Source of the DNA: Alphaproteobacteria bacterium
GTDB taxonomy: Bacteria > Pseudomonadota > Alphaproteobacteria > Rickettsiales > UBA998
Assembly (NCBI GenBank): GCA_004292675.1
Contig: RDXO01000023.1
Location: 1-55,676 of the forward strand
DNA length: 55,676 nt
Reading direction: 5' to 3'
Below, in pieces: positions 23,629 to 32,630 of the stretch. The notes under the pieces were generated by a model. That model was not told the origin of the DNA. It saw only the letters and a list, made by a program, of their open reading frames with translations, and made no database searches. Both the position numbers and the translations under genes were made by a program. Position 1 is the stretch's first letter. The number at the start of each line of letters is the position of its first letter.

Positions 23629-25111
23629 TCTGCTAAGTCGCCTTCCTGATGCACTACTCTATGCATGGCATGGCATCGACATTGAGGGCATATTCATCTC
23701 AGACATCACGCAAGATTCCCGCACGGTGCGCGATGGTAGCCTTTTTGCAGCCATCCGTGGGAACACGCATAATGGGGAAATCTATATTGCCCAAGCACGC
23801 GCCCAAGGTGCTGCCGTGATTCTATGCCATCCCGATGCCCTGCCCTTATGCGAAGGGCATCCCGCCATTACGTGCCACGAACCACGCTATCTATTAAGTT
23901 TGCTTGCAGCAGCCTATTATCAACCGCAACCATCCAATATGGTAGCCGTCACAGGCACAGACGGGAAAACCTCAACAGCGGAGTTTGTACGGCAATTATG
24001 GGAATGCACAGGGCATCCCGCTTTGTCGATTGGTACGTTGGGCTTAAAATCCAACCGTATTCTGCACGATATGCCGCCTTTAAGTGACAATACCTCCCCT
24101 GAAGCAGTGCGCTTCTATGAGGCATTATCCGTCGCGTGCAACCAAGGGATCATGCACGCTGTATGTGAGGCATCAAGCCACGGGCTGCACCAATATCGCT
24201 TAGAAGGCTTGCAGGTGCAATGCGCCATTTTCACTTCTTTCTCACAGGATCATCTTGATTATCACGGCACGATGGAAGCCTATTTTGCCGCCAAAGCCGT
24301 ATTATTTGAACAGATACTACATCCACGCGGACTCGCCATCATGTGCAGCGATGAACCACGCATTGCAGCATTAGCACAATCATTACGCGCCAAAGGACAA
24401 CGCACCCTCACCTACGGTACGCATGGCGATGTGCGCATTGACGCGATCACTCCCATGCCGACAGGGCAAGAAGTAGTATTATATTACGAAGATCAGCATT
24501 ATAGCTTTCACTTACCAATCTATGGTGATTTTCAAGTCTATAACACTATTGCCGCAATGCTTGCCGTCCACGCAACCACGCATCATCATCTCGCGGAATT
24601 GCTCACCCACGCCCCGCATTTGCATACCATACGTGGCAGGTTGGAATTGGTAGCCACCACTCCCAAAGGGGCGCGTGTGTTTGTCGATTATGCCCATACA
24701 CCCGCAGCACTCAGCAAAGCGTTACACACCTTACGCCCCTATGTAGACGGCACGATGACCGTGATCTTTGGTTGCGGTGGCGATCGTGATAAAACGAAAC
24801 GCCCTCTAATGGGAAAAGAAGCACGCATGGGAGCGGATCACGTCATCATTACGGATGATAACCCCCGCACTGAAGACCCAGCAGCGATACGCACAGAAAT
24901 CCATGCAGGATGCCTAGGTGCATTGATCATCCCTGATCGCCGTGAAGCGATTGACCATGCAATACGACATGGAAAAGCGGGTGATGTGATTTTAGTCGCA
25001 GGCAAAGGGCATGAAGATTATCAAATTATTGGCACACGCAAAATCCATAGCGATGATGCCGAAATCATCCGTGACAGCATAGGAGCGATATTAATCCATG
25101 AATCATCATAA
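23603..25111 (+). CDS. murE: UDP-MurNAc-L-Ala-D-Glu:meso-diaminopimelate ligase
   Basis: Adds the third amino acid of the peptidoglycan stem peptide. It has 502 residues in three domains: N-terminal UDP-binding (ITQDSRTVRDGSLFAAIRG near 35-52), the central ATPase with loop VTGTDGKTST (116-125), and the C-terminal domain holding the DNPR motif (in ITDDNPRTEDP) that marks diaminopimelate-specific enzymes. This implies a standard Gram-negative, meso-DAP cell wall. The start lies within ftsI and the end overlaps murF by 14 bases. Confidence 0.97.
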   Translation: MSKKLLLTDLLSRLPDALLYAWHGIDIEGIFISDITQDSRTVRDGSLFAAIRGNTHNGEIYIAQARAQGAAVILCHPDALPLCEGHPAITCHEPRYLLSLLAAAYYQPQPSNMVAVTGTDGKTSTAEFVRQLWECTGHPALSIGTLGLKSNRILHDMPPLSDNTSPEAVRFYEALSVACNQGIMHAVCEASSHGLHQYRLEGLQVQCAIFTSFSQDHLDYHGTMEAYFAAKAVLFEQILHPRGLAIMCSDEPRIAALAQSLRAKGQRTLTYGTHGDVRIDAITPMPTGQEVVLYYEDQHYSFHLPIYGDFQVYNTIAAMLAVHATTHHHLAELLTHAPHLHTIRGRLELVATTPKGARVFVDYAHTPAALSKALHTLRPYVDGTMTVIFGCGGDRDKTKRPLMGKEARMGADHVIITDDNPRTEDPAAIRTEIHAGCLGALIIPDRREAIDHAIRHGKAGDVILVAGKGHEDYQIIGTRKIHSDDAEIIRDSIGAILIHESS

Positions 25112-26507
25112 CCCCCCACAAACTTTATCACTCTTTTGGTGCGCACAGGCAACGCATGGCAATTATGACGGCACTCAAGATGCGTACTTTTGCGGTGTCT
25201 CCACCGATAGTCGCGCCATCACACAGGGAATGCTCTATGTTGCGCTACGGGGTGAACATTTTGACGGACATGATTTTGCCACTCACGCATTAGCAGCAGG
25301 GGCAAGTGCGGTGTTGGTGGATCATCCCATAGCCGACATTCCAAGCGCACAGCAAATTATTGTGAAGGATTGCTACCAAGCGTTGCTCGATATGGCAGCA
25401 GCACGGCGGAGCGAATGGACTATTCCTATCGTTGGAATCACGGGCAGCGCAGGAAAAACCAGCACCAAAGAGATGATGGCACGCGCAAGCGCATCGCAAA
25501 AACGCGCTTTTGCTACCCAAGGCAATTATAATAATCATATTGGGATGCCCCTCACCCTACTGAACGCCCCCGCAGATACTGAATTATTAGTGCTAGAAAT
25601 GGGTATGAATCATGCAGGTGAAATTGATGTGCTTTCACGCACCGCACGCCCTGATGTTGCCATCATCACCACCGTGGATGCGGCACATCTTGAATTCTTT
25701 GATTCCGTCGCAGATATTGCACGTGCCAAAGCCGAGATAATGCATGGGCTTCCAAAAGGCGCAACCATCATGCTTCCTGCCGATAATGCCCACCTACCGA
25801 TCTTGCACGCCCATGCAGCAACATGTGAGGTGCATCCCGTCTTATTTGGACTCGATGCCAATGCGGATTATTGCCTCACACATCATCATATTGATCGCAC
25901 GGGAACACATGCTACACTACGCCACGCCGAAGTTGAAACCTCCTATCATCTTGGCGCACTCGGAGTGCATCATGCGGTGAATGCTCTTGCCGTGCTTGGG
26001 GCGTGTGTTGCATTAAAACTAGACCTCATCCAATGCGCCCACGCATTACGTCACTATCATGAACCTAAAGGACGTGGCACGTTACACTCCATCGCATGGA
26101 ACGGTGGCATCATCACACTCATTGATGAAACCTACAATGCCAGCCCCGTTGCCATGCGCGCTGCTTTTGCTCGCGCCCGTGCCATTGCGAATACGGGCAA
26201 TCATCGCCTTATCGCCGTACTCGGAGATATGCTCGAACTTGGAACGCAATCCCCTGAACTTCATGCAGGCTTAGCCGAATCACTCATCGAACAAGGGTTT
26301 GATCGGGTACTCTGCCTTGGTGAAAATATGCACCATCTGCATGAAGCATTACCGAACATTATGCAGGGCGGACATTTTATGCACCATGACGAAGCAACGC
26401 AGGCACTTATGGCGTTGTTACTCCCCCATGATCTCGTGCTATGCAAAGGTTCGCGCGGAATGCGTATTGAAACCATCATCCAACAGGTGCAAAAACACAT
26501 TGTATAA
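25098..26507 (+). CDS. murF: UDP-MurNAc-tripeptide:D-alanyl-D-alanine ligase
   Basis: Adds D-Ala-D-Ala to complete the pentapeptide precursor. It has 469 residues, with VSTDSRAITQGMLYVALRG near 34-52, the ATP loop GITGSAGKTSTKEMM (113-127), and the DETYNASPVAMRAAF and VLGDMLELG segments that identify MurF. It is the last dcw gene here: the usual next genes (mraY, murD, ftsW, murG) do not follow, and a promoter begins one base after its stop. Confidence 0.97.
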   Translation: MNHHNPPQTLSLFWCAQATHGNYDGTQDAYFCGVSTDSRAITQGMLYVALRGEHFDGHDFATHALAAGASAVLVDHPIADIPSAQQIIVKDCYQALLDMAAARRSEWTIPIVGITGSAGKTSTKEMMARASASQKRAFATQGNYNNHIGMPLTLLNAPADTELLVLEMGMNHAGEIDVLSRTARPDVAIITTVDAAHLEFFDSVADIARAKAEIMHGLPKGATIMLPADNAHLPILHAHAATCEVHPVLFGLDANADYCLTHHHIDRTGTHATLRHAEVETSYHLGALGVHHAVNALAVLGACVALKLDLIQCAHALRHYHEPKGRGTLHSIAWNGGIITLIDETYNASPVAMRAAFARARAIANTGNHRLIAVLGDMLELGTQSPELHAGLAESLIEQGFDRVLCLGENMHHLHEALPNIMQGGHFMHHDEATQALMALLLPHDLVLCKGSRGMRIETIIQQVQKHIV

Positions 26508-26508
26508 T

Positions 26509-26537
26509 TTGACTTTCTGCACTCACGATGCTATAAT
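26509..26537 (+). promoter_or_regulatory. strong sigma70 promoter downstream of murF
   Basis: TTGACT (26509-26514) and a perfect TATAAT (26532-26537) are separated by exactly 17 bases. This gives a transcript from about 26544 to the terminator at 26813-26842. Confidence 0.75.
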
Positions 26538-26646
26538 ATAGGTTCTCTTTATGTACACTGTAGCAATGCAGTACCTTTTTTTCTCAAGGGCAAGACCTAC
26601 TGATCGTGCATAAAGGGCTATCCACCTAGCTAATGAGGCTAAACCC

Positions 26647-26805
26647 ATGCCGTACACCTGTTCTTATTGCAAACGGTACATTGTGCTTGGCAACGAGCAT
26701 ACATCGGATTGCGGACGAGGCAAAAATGCTCAGATACAACTCCTAATGGTTGCCACCACGCCACCTCAAGCACGCAAACCAAAACATTCACGCTTAAAAC
26801 CGTAA
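26647..26805 (+). CDS. 52-residue Cys/His (zinc-finger-like) small protein
   Basis: A short frame of 52 codons beginning MPYTCSYCKR and containing C5-x2-C8, His18 and Cys22 (C-x2-C-x9-H-x3-C), a spacing compatible with one zinc site; the tail is basic (RKPKHSRLKP). TGAGG lies 8 bases before the ATG. It has its own strong promoter and its own terminator. The transcript has a roughly 100-base leader, so a regulatory RNA with or without translation is also possible. No family was recognised. Confidence 0.5.
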   Translation: MPYTCSYCKRYIVLGNEHTSDCGRGKNAQIQLLMVATTPPQARKPKHSRLKP

Positions 26806-26812
26806 AGATAAG

Positions 26813-26842
26813 AAAAAACCTTTGCACCCGCAAGGGTTTTTT
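26813..26842. terminator. bidirectional rho-independent terminator
   Basis: A 13-bp A-to-T-flanked stem (26813-26825 with 26830-26842, one G-T pair) and ACCC loop. Six A on one side and six T on the other let it serve both the plus-strand small gene and the convergent minus-strand gene ending at 26843. Confidence 0.85.
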
Positions 26843-27439
26843 CTATTTCACCTCAACGCTCCACTTCCCATCCCAATAATGATGCAATGCCTGCCATAGC
26901 TGCTCCAATGTCGCTGCACTGGTGGGATAGATGCGTTCTATGAGGGCAGCAGGATCATGGTGCGCTGCTTCCACATGCTGCATAAATAATTCAGGTTGTT
27001 CATACGCCATACGGATGCACGCCAGCATCGGCGGGGATAGGGTGCGATAATGCGCCGCAGTGCGTGCCTCCACTTCCCTTAGCCCTTGATCCGCACAAGG
27101 GGCGGGATGTTCGCGCTCGGGATGTTGCGGGCAATCTTTGCAATAACGAAATGCCCCAAGCCCGCCTTCTGCATGGCGTACAGGCTTATAACGCGCCGCG
27201 CCATCATAGGCTTCATATTCCATCTGATGAATCATGCGCGTGCCTTGTGGTTGCCAATGTTTCCCGCAACATGTTTCTTTAATAGGCATGGTTGGATCAG
27301 GACGATAGGGCGCAAGCACGCCCGCAAGCCATACACAGAGTGCTACATCTCGCGCTTCACTCGTCGCATAAGGCATAGCACAAAGTGCGATGAGCTTCTC
27401 AAGGCATTGATATTCAGGTAGTGTGAACGGCACGGGCAT
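26843..27439 (-). CDS. uncharacterised Cys/His-rich protein
   Basis: About 198 residues, helical, with no signal peptide. It has a cysteine cluster in the middle: TCCGKH near residues 57-62 and YCKDCPQHPEREHPAPC near 100-116, which together could bind a metal. The start is ATG 27439 (a GTG lies one codon earlier). It begins inside the end of the upstream aminopeptidase gene, so the two are translationally coupled. No family was recognised. Confidence 0.7.
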   Translation of the reverse strand: MPVPFTLPEYQCLEKLIALCAMPYATSEARDVALCVWLAGVLAPYRPDPTMPIKETCCGKHWQPQGTRMIHQMEYEAYDGAARYKPVRHAEGGLGAFRYCKDCPQHPEREHPAPCADQGLREVEARTAAHYRTLSPPMLACIRMAYEQPELFMQHVEAAHHDPAALIERIYPTSAATLEQLWQALHHYWDGKWSVEVK

Positions 27440-29117
27440 CACGATTATAATCCTCTAGCCATGTTTGTTCATGGTCGCTAAGTAAGGATGACTCAATAAG
27501 ACGCGTATCAATCGGCACACGTGTGAGGGTCTCAAAACATAAATATCCTTTGCGTGCGTGCGCCACCACCATCATCAAGGATTCAATACGGATGCCAAAT
27601 GCTCCTTCTTCATAATATCCCGGTTCATTGGAAAGCACCATACCAATACGCAGTGCCACACCATTACCACGCATCGAGATCGATTGCGGCGGTTCATGAA
27701 CGCATAAATAATGCCCCACCCCATGCCCTGTGCCATGGGCATAATCCATCCCTGCCTGCCACAAAAATTGCCGCGCCAACACATCCAACTGATGCCCCGT
27801 TGTGCCTTCAGGAAAAACGGCACAGCTCAGCGCGATATGCCCTTTCAATACCAACGTATAGGCACGCTTCACCGCATCATCTGCCACACAGCCACGCGCC
27901 ATCGTGCGTGTAATATCCGTTGTGCCATACGGATATTGCCCACCAGAATCAAGCAACAACACTTCACCATGCGCGATCGCACGGTTGGTGGTGGGCGTTG
28001 CGCGATAATGCACAATCGCCCCATGCTCCCCTGCTCCTGCAATCGTCGCAAAACTTGCCCCCCGATAATCAGGATGTGCAGCCCTGCACTGTTCGAGCTT
28101 CTCGACTACGTCTAATTCCGTAATATGCACTTCAGGTGGCAAGGCATCAAACCATGCAAGAAATGCCTGCACTGCCACGGCATCAACGCGATGTGCGCGA
28201 CGCATATTTTCCTGCTCTACCGCATTTTTGCACGCTTTCATCAGGGTAATGGGTGATTCCATACGATGCAATATTGCTCCTGCCCCCTGCAATTTATTGT
28301 GCCACAGCACTGGGCAGCGTGACGGATCATAGCCAATATCTTGATAAGGCGGGTTCTGCATCAATGCCTCCCATGCCGTAGCATCCATCACATGGCACGT
28401 CACATCAGGAATCGTCACTCTCTGCATTTGTTGTGGCTCAACCGCAAGCCATATATGCGCATCTACTCCAATAAGCGCATAACATAAAGGCAGGGGATTA
28501 AAGGGTATATCATTTCCACGGATATTCAGCAGCCAGCATATCGCATCAGGATCGGTTACAAGCATTGCCCGCCCTTGAGTTGCTTCTAACACCCGTGTGA
28601 TTTTCGAGTGCGCTGATTCACCCGCAAGCATGTCATCATGCAGCATAATCGGTTGCGTTGGGCGCGCTGGTTGATCCAGCCATAGCTCGTCGAGTGGGTT
28701 CGGATGATGCGCCACAAAACGCACATGCGTTTTAAGTGTCTGCTCCCATCGTTCCAACTGCCCGACCGTATGCAATGCAGGATCATAGGCAACCATCGCA
28801 CCCACTACAAGATGCATTTCAAGATAGCGCGTTACCGTCATATCCGAAGATAAATGCACCGCAATCAGATCCGTATCCACTTCACGCTCAGCTTGCAGCG
28901 TATAGCGTCCATCGACGAGCAAAGCGCAGGCATCATGCGTCAAAATCACCATGCCAGCCGATCCATCAAACCCCGTCAGTGCCGTCACACGACGGGCATA
29001 ATCAGCGGAATATTCCCCTTGATATTCATCGGTCACGGGCAGAACAAAGCCGTCACACTCGTTTTTTTTCAACCAGTTACGCAACTGATGCAGCATTTCT
29101 TTGTTGGTGTGTGTCAT
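27414..29117 (-). CDS. Xaa-Pro aminopeptidase (M24 family)
   Basis: A cytosolic metallopeptidase removing an N-terminal residue before proline. It has about 567 residues, the long form with two creatinase-like N-terminal domains and a C-terminal pita-bread domain. The metal ligands are visible: Asp in LLLDSGGQY and in TTDITRT, His in GTGHGVGHYL, Glu in NEPGYYEEG and Glu in RIESL. ATG 29117 is chosen; the longer frame begins with TTG and would overlap the divergent BMP gene. It is followed by an overlapping Cys-rich gene. Confidence 0.93.
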   Translation of the reverse strand: MTHTNKEMLHQLRNWLKKNECDGFVLPVTDEYQGEYSADYARRVTALTGFDGSAGMVILTHDACALLVDGRYTLQAEREVDTDLIAVHLSSDMTVTRYLEMHLVVGAMVAYDPALHTVGQLERWEQTLKTHVRFVAHHPNPLDELWLDQPARPTQPIMLHDDMLAGESAHSKITRVLEATQGRAMLVTDPDAICWLLNIRGNDIPFNPLPLCYALIGVDAHIWLAVEPQQMQRVTIPDVTCHVMDATAWEALMQNPPYQDIGYDPSRCPVLWHNKLQGAGAILHRMESPITLMKACKNAVEQENMRRAHRVDAVAVQAFLAWFDALPPEVHITELDVVEKLEQCRAAHPDYRGASFATIAGAGEHGAIVHYRATPTTNRAIAHGEVLLLDSGGQYPYGTTDITRTMARGCVADDAVKRAYTLVLKGHIALSCAVFPEGTTGHQLDVLARQFLWQAGMDYAHGTGHGVGHYLCVHEPPQSISMRGNGVALRIGMVLSNEPGYYEEGAFGIRIESLMMVVAHARKGYLCFETLTRVPIDTRLIESSLLSDHEQTWLEDYNRDARAVHTT

Positions 29118-29139
29118 TTTTTTATGATACACTACAAAT

Positions 29140-30216
29140 GTGACTAAACGCAATCCTCATGCATCAATCTATCGAAACATCATGTACCTTCTTTGGGCAG
29201 TGTGTTTTTGCGTGACATGGGGTGTATCTGGGAATGCCTACGCGCAAGACGCACGCGATGCCACTCCCGATCTTCCTGCCACGAAGGATACTTTTAAGTC
29301 CGCCATTCTTTATGAATATTCTGGCGAGGATGGGGATCAAGGTTTCATTGATCTGGTACGTGAAGGCGCACGTCAAGCCAAGAAAAATATTGGCATTGAC
29401 TATACGGAATTCCGCATTACAGAAGAAAAAGAACGCTTAGTGGTATTGGAGGAAGCCATACGCTCAGGCTATCGCTACATCATTGCGGTTGGCGTACAAA
29501 ACACGATTCCCGTACTCACCTTAGCAAGCAGCCATCCCGAAGTCAAATTCACAGTAATTGACAGTGTCATCCCGCCACTTTATGAAAATATTCAGTCCAT
29601 CAGCTTTAAGGATCATGAAGGTGCGTATTTAGTCGGCATTTTAGCTGCGAATCTTTCTCCCACCGAAACCGTTGGTTTTATTGGTGGCATGGATGTGCCA
29701 CTCATTCAAAATTTTGCCCTAGGCTATTTCCAAGGGGCGCAGCATCATAACCCAAATATCGCGATTAGGCGCGATGTCGTGGGGGTAACGGCTGAAGCAT
29801 GGAATAATCCTGAACGTGCAAAAATACTTGCCCGCAAACAATATCATGATGGTGTAGGCGTAATTTTTGCGGCGGCTGGTGGTTCAAGCATTGGTGTATT
29901 AGAGGCAGCCAAGGAAATGGGAACATTTGCGATTGGCGTTGATACGAATCAAAACCATCTCTATCCTGGCACAGTCATCACTTCCATGGTCAAACGCGTT
30001 GATAAAGCCATCTATGAAGCACTGATTGCAGCCCATAGTGGGCGTTGGAAAGCGGGGACGCATTATCTTGGACTAAAAGAAGGCGCGCTTGATTATGCCA
30101 TCGATATACATAATAAAGACAAAATCACGCTTGCGATGATTAATGAAGTCGAAAAAGCCCGCGATCAGATTATTCGTGGCATCATCCATGTTGAGGTTTT
30201 CAGTAAAGGTTATTAG
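29140..30216 (+). CDS. BMP/PnrA-family periplasmic substrate-binding protein
   Basis: A 358-residue binding protein of the Bmp family, which typically carries purine nucleosides or related ligands to an ABC importer. A signal peptide (basic start, then a hydrophobic stretch ending NAYA near residue 35) is followed by YSGEDGDQGFIDLVREGA, IIAVGVQNTIPVL, VGFIGGMDVPLIQNFALGY and IFAAAGGSSIGVLEAA, the family pattern. There is no lipobox. The start is GTG 29140; ATG 29182 would lose the basic region. No ABC permease or ATPase is adjacent. It is divergent from the aminopeptidase with only 22 bases between the two starts. Confidence 0.9.
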   Translation: MTKRNPHASIYRNIMYLLWAVCFCVTWGVSGNAYAQDARDATPDLPATKDTFKSAILYEYSGEDGDQGFIDLVREGARQAKKNIGIDYTEFRITEEKERLVVLEEAIRSGYRYIIAVGVQNTIPVLTLASSHPEVKFTVIDSVIPPLYENIQSISFKDHEGAYLVGILAANLSPTETVGFIGGMDVPLIQNFALGYFQGAQHHNPNIAIRRDVVGVTAEAWNNPERAKILARKQYHDGVGVIFAAAGGSSIGVLEAAKEMGTFAIGVDTNQNHLYPGTVITSMVKRVDKAIYEALIAAHSGRWKAGTHYLGLKEGALDYAIDIHNKDKITLAMINEVEKARDQIIRGIIHVEVFSKGY

Positions 30217-30248
30217 GTTGCGATGATTATCGATATTCACTCAGAACG

Positions 30249-30566
30249 TCAAAGTGCTATTTTGCGCTCAGCATCTGTAGCAACATGCCCTTGTATTTCT
30301 CTTTTTTCATCCCGTGCAATAAGAGTATCTGGGGTTAGCCTTCCTGTTTGCAGATCATATATATCACTGGCTACGTCATAGATCACTTTTCCTATACCGA
30401 ACCCAAGGACAAGACCTACGCCACCATGTAAAAGACTATTCGTATTTGGATAAAACACACGCTTTGCAATTTCTGTACACACAACACTAGCAGCATACTG
30501 AGTTGTAAACTTCACAGCCTCACGCACAAAATTATTTGTATTGGTATTTGAATTTGTCTGCTCCAT
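30249..30566 (-). CDS. uncharacterised small membrane-associated protein
   Basis: A 105-residue protein starting at ATG 30566 with an Asn/Thr-rich N-terminus, a Cys-containing helix (around TTQYAASVVCTEIAK) and one Gly-rich hydrophobic segment (about residues 48-63, GGVGLVLGFGIGKVIYDVA), then a charged tail. The frame starting at 30620 adds an unlikely aromatic stretch. It is 84 bases downstream of the DUF2335 gene stop. No family was recognised. Confidence 0.55.
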   Translation of the reverse strand: MEQTNSNTNTNNFVREAVKFTTQYAASVVCTEIAKRVFYPNTNSLLHGGVGLVLGFGIGKVIYDVASDIYDLQTGRLTPDTLIARDEKREIQGHVATDAERKIAL

Positions 30567-30650
30567 TCTTGGGAGTATAGTATAAAAATAAAAAAAACAT
30601 AGAAAAAAGCTCTCCTCCACTCTCTATGCCCTTTGCGATGTGGCAGATTC

Positions 30651-31127
30651 CTATTCCTGCGCCCCAGATTCCACAGGATTATGTTGATCTTTCACTGGTC
30701 TGAAATGCGTGCGTAGTTGCGGACGACCAAAAAGCGGACGCTGCCCCATATGTTTGGCATACATCCAAACAATCCCCGCCATCACGATGATGGAGAGACC
30801 AAAAATCCATACCGTTGCTGCAAGTACCTGATTGCCAAACACCCCAATCACACTAGCAGAGACAAATACAGACACGCAAATGAAAAACCCCAACCATTGC
30901 CCGAGTACGGTTGATAAATGATGCGTGCGTAGGGCTTTCAATTCCCAATCATGACGATGTTTTTGTTCACGCACAAACATATCCATAATTTGTTGTGCTG
31001 ATCCTTCCACAATATAATCATAGGCCTCTAATATCTCAGGATCAGGAAGAACATCTATCGTCTTGCGCCCACCTTGATGCTTTTTCTGAGATGATTTGGG
31101 GGCGGACACATTATCGCGTGTATTCAT
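30651..31127 (-). CDS. DUF2335 membrane protein
   Basis: A 158-residue protein. The segment LPDPEILEAYDYIVEGSAQQIMDMFVREQKHRHDWE (about 27-62) followed by two membrane helices (about 78-100 and 103-123) is the signature of the DUF2335 family, whose function is unknown. A basic C-terminal tail follows. Its ATG overlaps the stop of the preceding small gene (ATGA). Confidence 0.85.
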   Translation of the reverse strand: MNTRDNVSAPKSSQKKHQGGRKTIDVLPDPEILEAYDYIVEGSAQQIMDMFVREQKHRHDWELKALRTHHLSTVLGQWLGFFICVSVFVSASVIGVFGNQVLAATVWIFGLSIIVMAGIVWMYAKHMGQRPLFGRPQLRTHFRPVKDQHNPVESGAQE

Positions 31128-31309
31128 GTGGATTCTTGCTCCGATCGGATAAATTCTTGGATCGATGCATCAACATCACCCCCAATACGCAACCAGTCCC
31201 CACGCATCGCTTCATACGGAAAGAAATATGGATAGCGATAGAGTGGCGCGGAAGGAAACGAAAAAGCCGACACCATGCCTAATAAGAAACCACGAACAAA
31301 AGAAATCAT
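31124..31309 (-). CDS. 61-residue protein coupled to the DUF2335 gene
   Basis: A short hydrophobic N-terminus (MISFVRGFLLGMVSAF) could be a membrane anchor; then an aromatic stretch (YRYPYFFPYEAMRGDW) and a charged end (SIQEFIRSEQES). It overlaps the DUF2335 start by ATGA, which supports real translation. No family was recognised. Confidence 0.6.
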   Translation of the reverse strand: MISFVRGFLLGMVSAFSFPSAPLYRYPYFFPYEAMRGDWLRIGGDVDASIQEFIRSEQEST

Positions 31310-31372
31310 ACCATCATACTAATAGGTTCTAAGTTGCGCCACAAGTATTATTATACAGTGCCGTACAATAAA

Positions 31373-32428
31373 TCATCTATTTTCTATGTGCGGGTATTCA
31401 ATGGTGATATTTTCTTGCGTCACACAATTTCTACCGCTATTTTTTGAGCGATAAAGTGCCTCATCCGCACGCGCAAACCAGTCAGAAACATCTTCACCAC
31501 CAAAACGATATTGCGCCACTCCGATGGATATGGTGACAACGCCAAAGCTCGCACCTGTGACACGATGGCGCAATTCTTTTTCCGAAGCAGTCTTACGTAT
31601 ATGCTCTGCCACCACCATCGCCCCACCAAGAGAGGTTGCAGGCAGCAAGATGACAAACTCCTCCCCCCCAAAGCGTCCAACAACATCACGCCCTTTAACG
31701 GAATCAGTGAGAAGTTTCGCGATCATTTTGAGTACTTCATCACCAATGAGATGCCCATGCGAATCATTGAACTTTTTGAAATGATCAATATCAATCACCA
31801 GCATCGATAAAGAACATGCATGTTCACTACATTCACCAATTAATTGCTGAATCTTTTGATCCAACGCCTTACGATTATAGACATTGGTCAAGAAATCTCG
31901 TTGCGATTCTAACGAGATTGTCTCTAGATTATGCTTCAACGCTTCCACCTGATGCTGCGATTCACGCAAATGCTGGCGCAAATCATCGGTATAATCCTTC
32001 ATTTCATGCATAATATCCGCCAAGGATTTCACCATTTCATGCACATCCGTATGTTCGGCTTCAAGCAATGATGTGAGTTTTTTATGCACATCAACAGTGC
32101 CTTCATTTGCTCCGCTTAAAGTGGTGCGGATAACATCCAGCATCATATTCATGCTTTCTTGTGTCGCACCCACGCTACGGGCATGAACCTCAAGAGATGC
32201 AGGCTTAAAGATATAATGACGATACAGATGGGTACAAAAACGCGCATCCAGTGGCAACTGATCGTGCAGACGTTGCATAATGGCGCGTGAAAGTTCCACA
32301 TCGCTACCAAGGACGTGCTGAAAAAACACGCTATAATGTTCTGGTGTGGGGTCTAATTGATAACGCTTCATCAAAGCTACTGCTTTTTGATGATAGCCCC
32401 AATTATCCCTCCCATCATATTCTTTCAT
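31373..32428 (-). CDS. cytoplasmic diguanylate cyclase (GGDEF domain)
   Basis: A 351-residue protein. The N-terminal 170 residues are helical with no membrane segment. The GGDEF domain (about 178-335) has an intact active site GGEEF at 254-258 preceded by DIDHFKKFND and HGHLIGDEVL, so it should make cyclic di-GMP. The inhibitory-site RxxD position reads KGRD, so product inhibition may be weak or absent. It is the first gene of a minus-strand group that continues with the 61-residue gene and DUF2335. A c-di-GMP-binding MshEN domain is encoded at 40639-42621. Confidence 0.93.
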   Translation of the reverse strand: MKEYDGRDNWGYHQKAVALMKRYQLDPTPEHYSVFFQHVLGSDVELSRAIMQRLHDQLPLDARFCTHLYRHYIFKPASLEVHARSVGATQESMNMMLDVIRTTLSGANEGTVDVHKKLTSLLEAEHTDVHEMVKSLADIMHEMKDYTDDLRQHLRESQHQVEALKHNLETISLESQRDFLTNVYNRKALDQKIQQLIGECSEHACSLSMLVIDIDHFKKFNDSHGHLIGDEVLKMIAKLLTDSVKGRDVVGRFGGEEFVILLPATSLGGAMVVAEHIRKTASEKELRHRVTGASFGVVTISIGVAQYRFGGEDVSDWFARADEALYRSKNSGRNCVTQENITIEYPHIENR

Positions 32429-32630
32429 AATGTGAAATCTTAACCCTAAACAATCAATAGATATATCCTAGAACATTATGCTCTATAGAATGACCTTTGT
32501 TCATTTTAGGGAGAATAGATTGCCATATCCTTAAGAATAGCAAAATATAACGCCCTACACACACTATAACGCGCAGAATGATGCACAGAACTACTTGCAT
32601 TTATGCGATGCTTCGCGTACACATACAACT

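Noticed and set aside
26544..26842. 6S RNA or tmRNA gene after murF
   Set aside because: Promoter and terminator fit a structured RNA, but no tRNA-like ends, no tag frame ending in AA and no clear long rod-like fold with a central bubble were seen by eye; the 52-codon frame is at least as likely.
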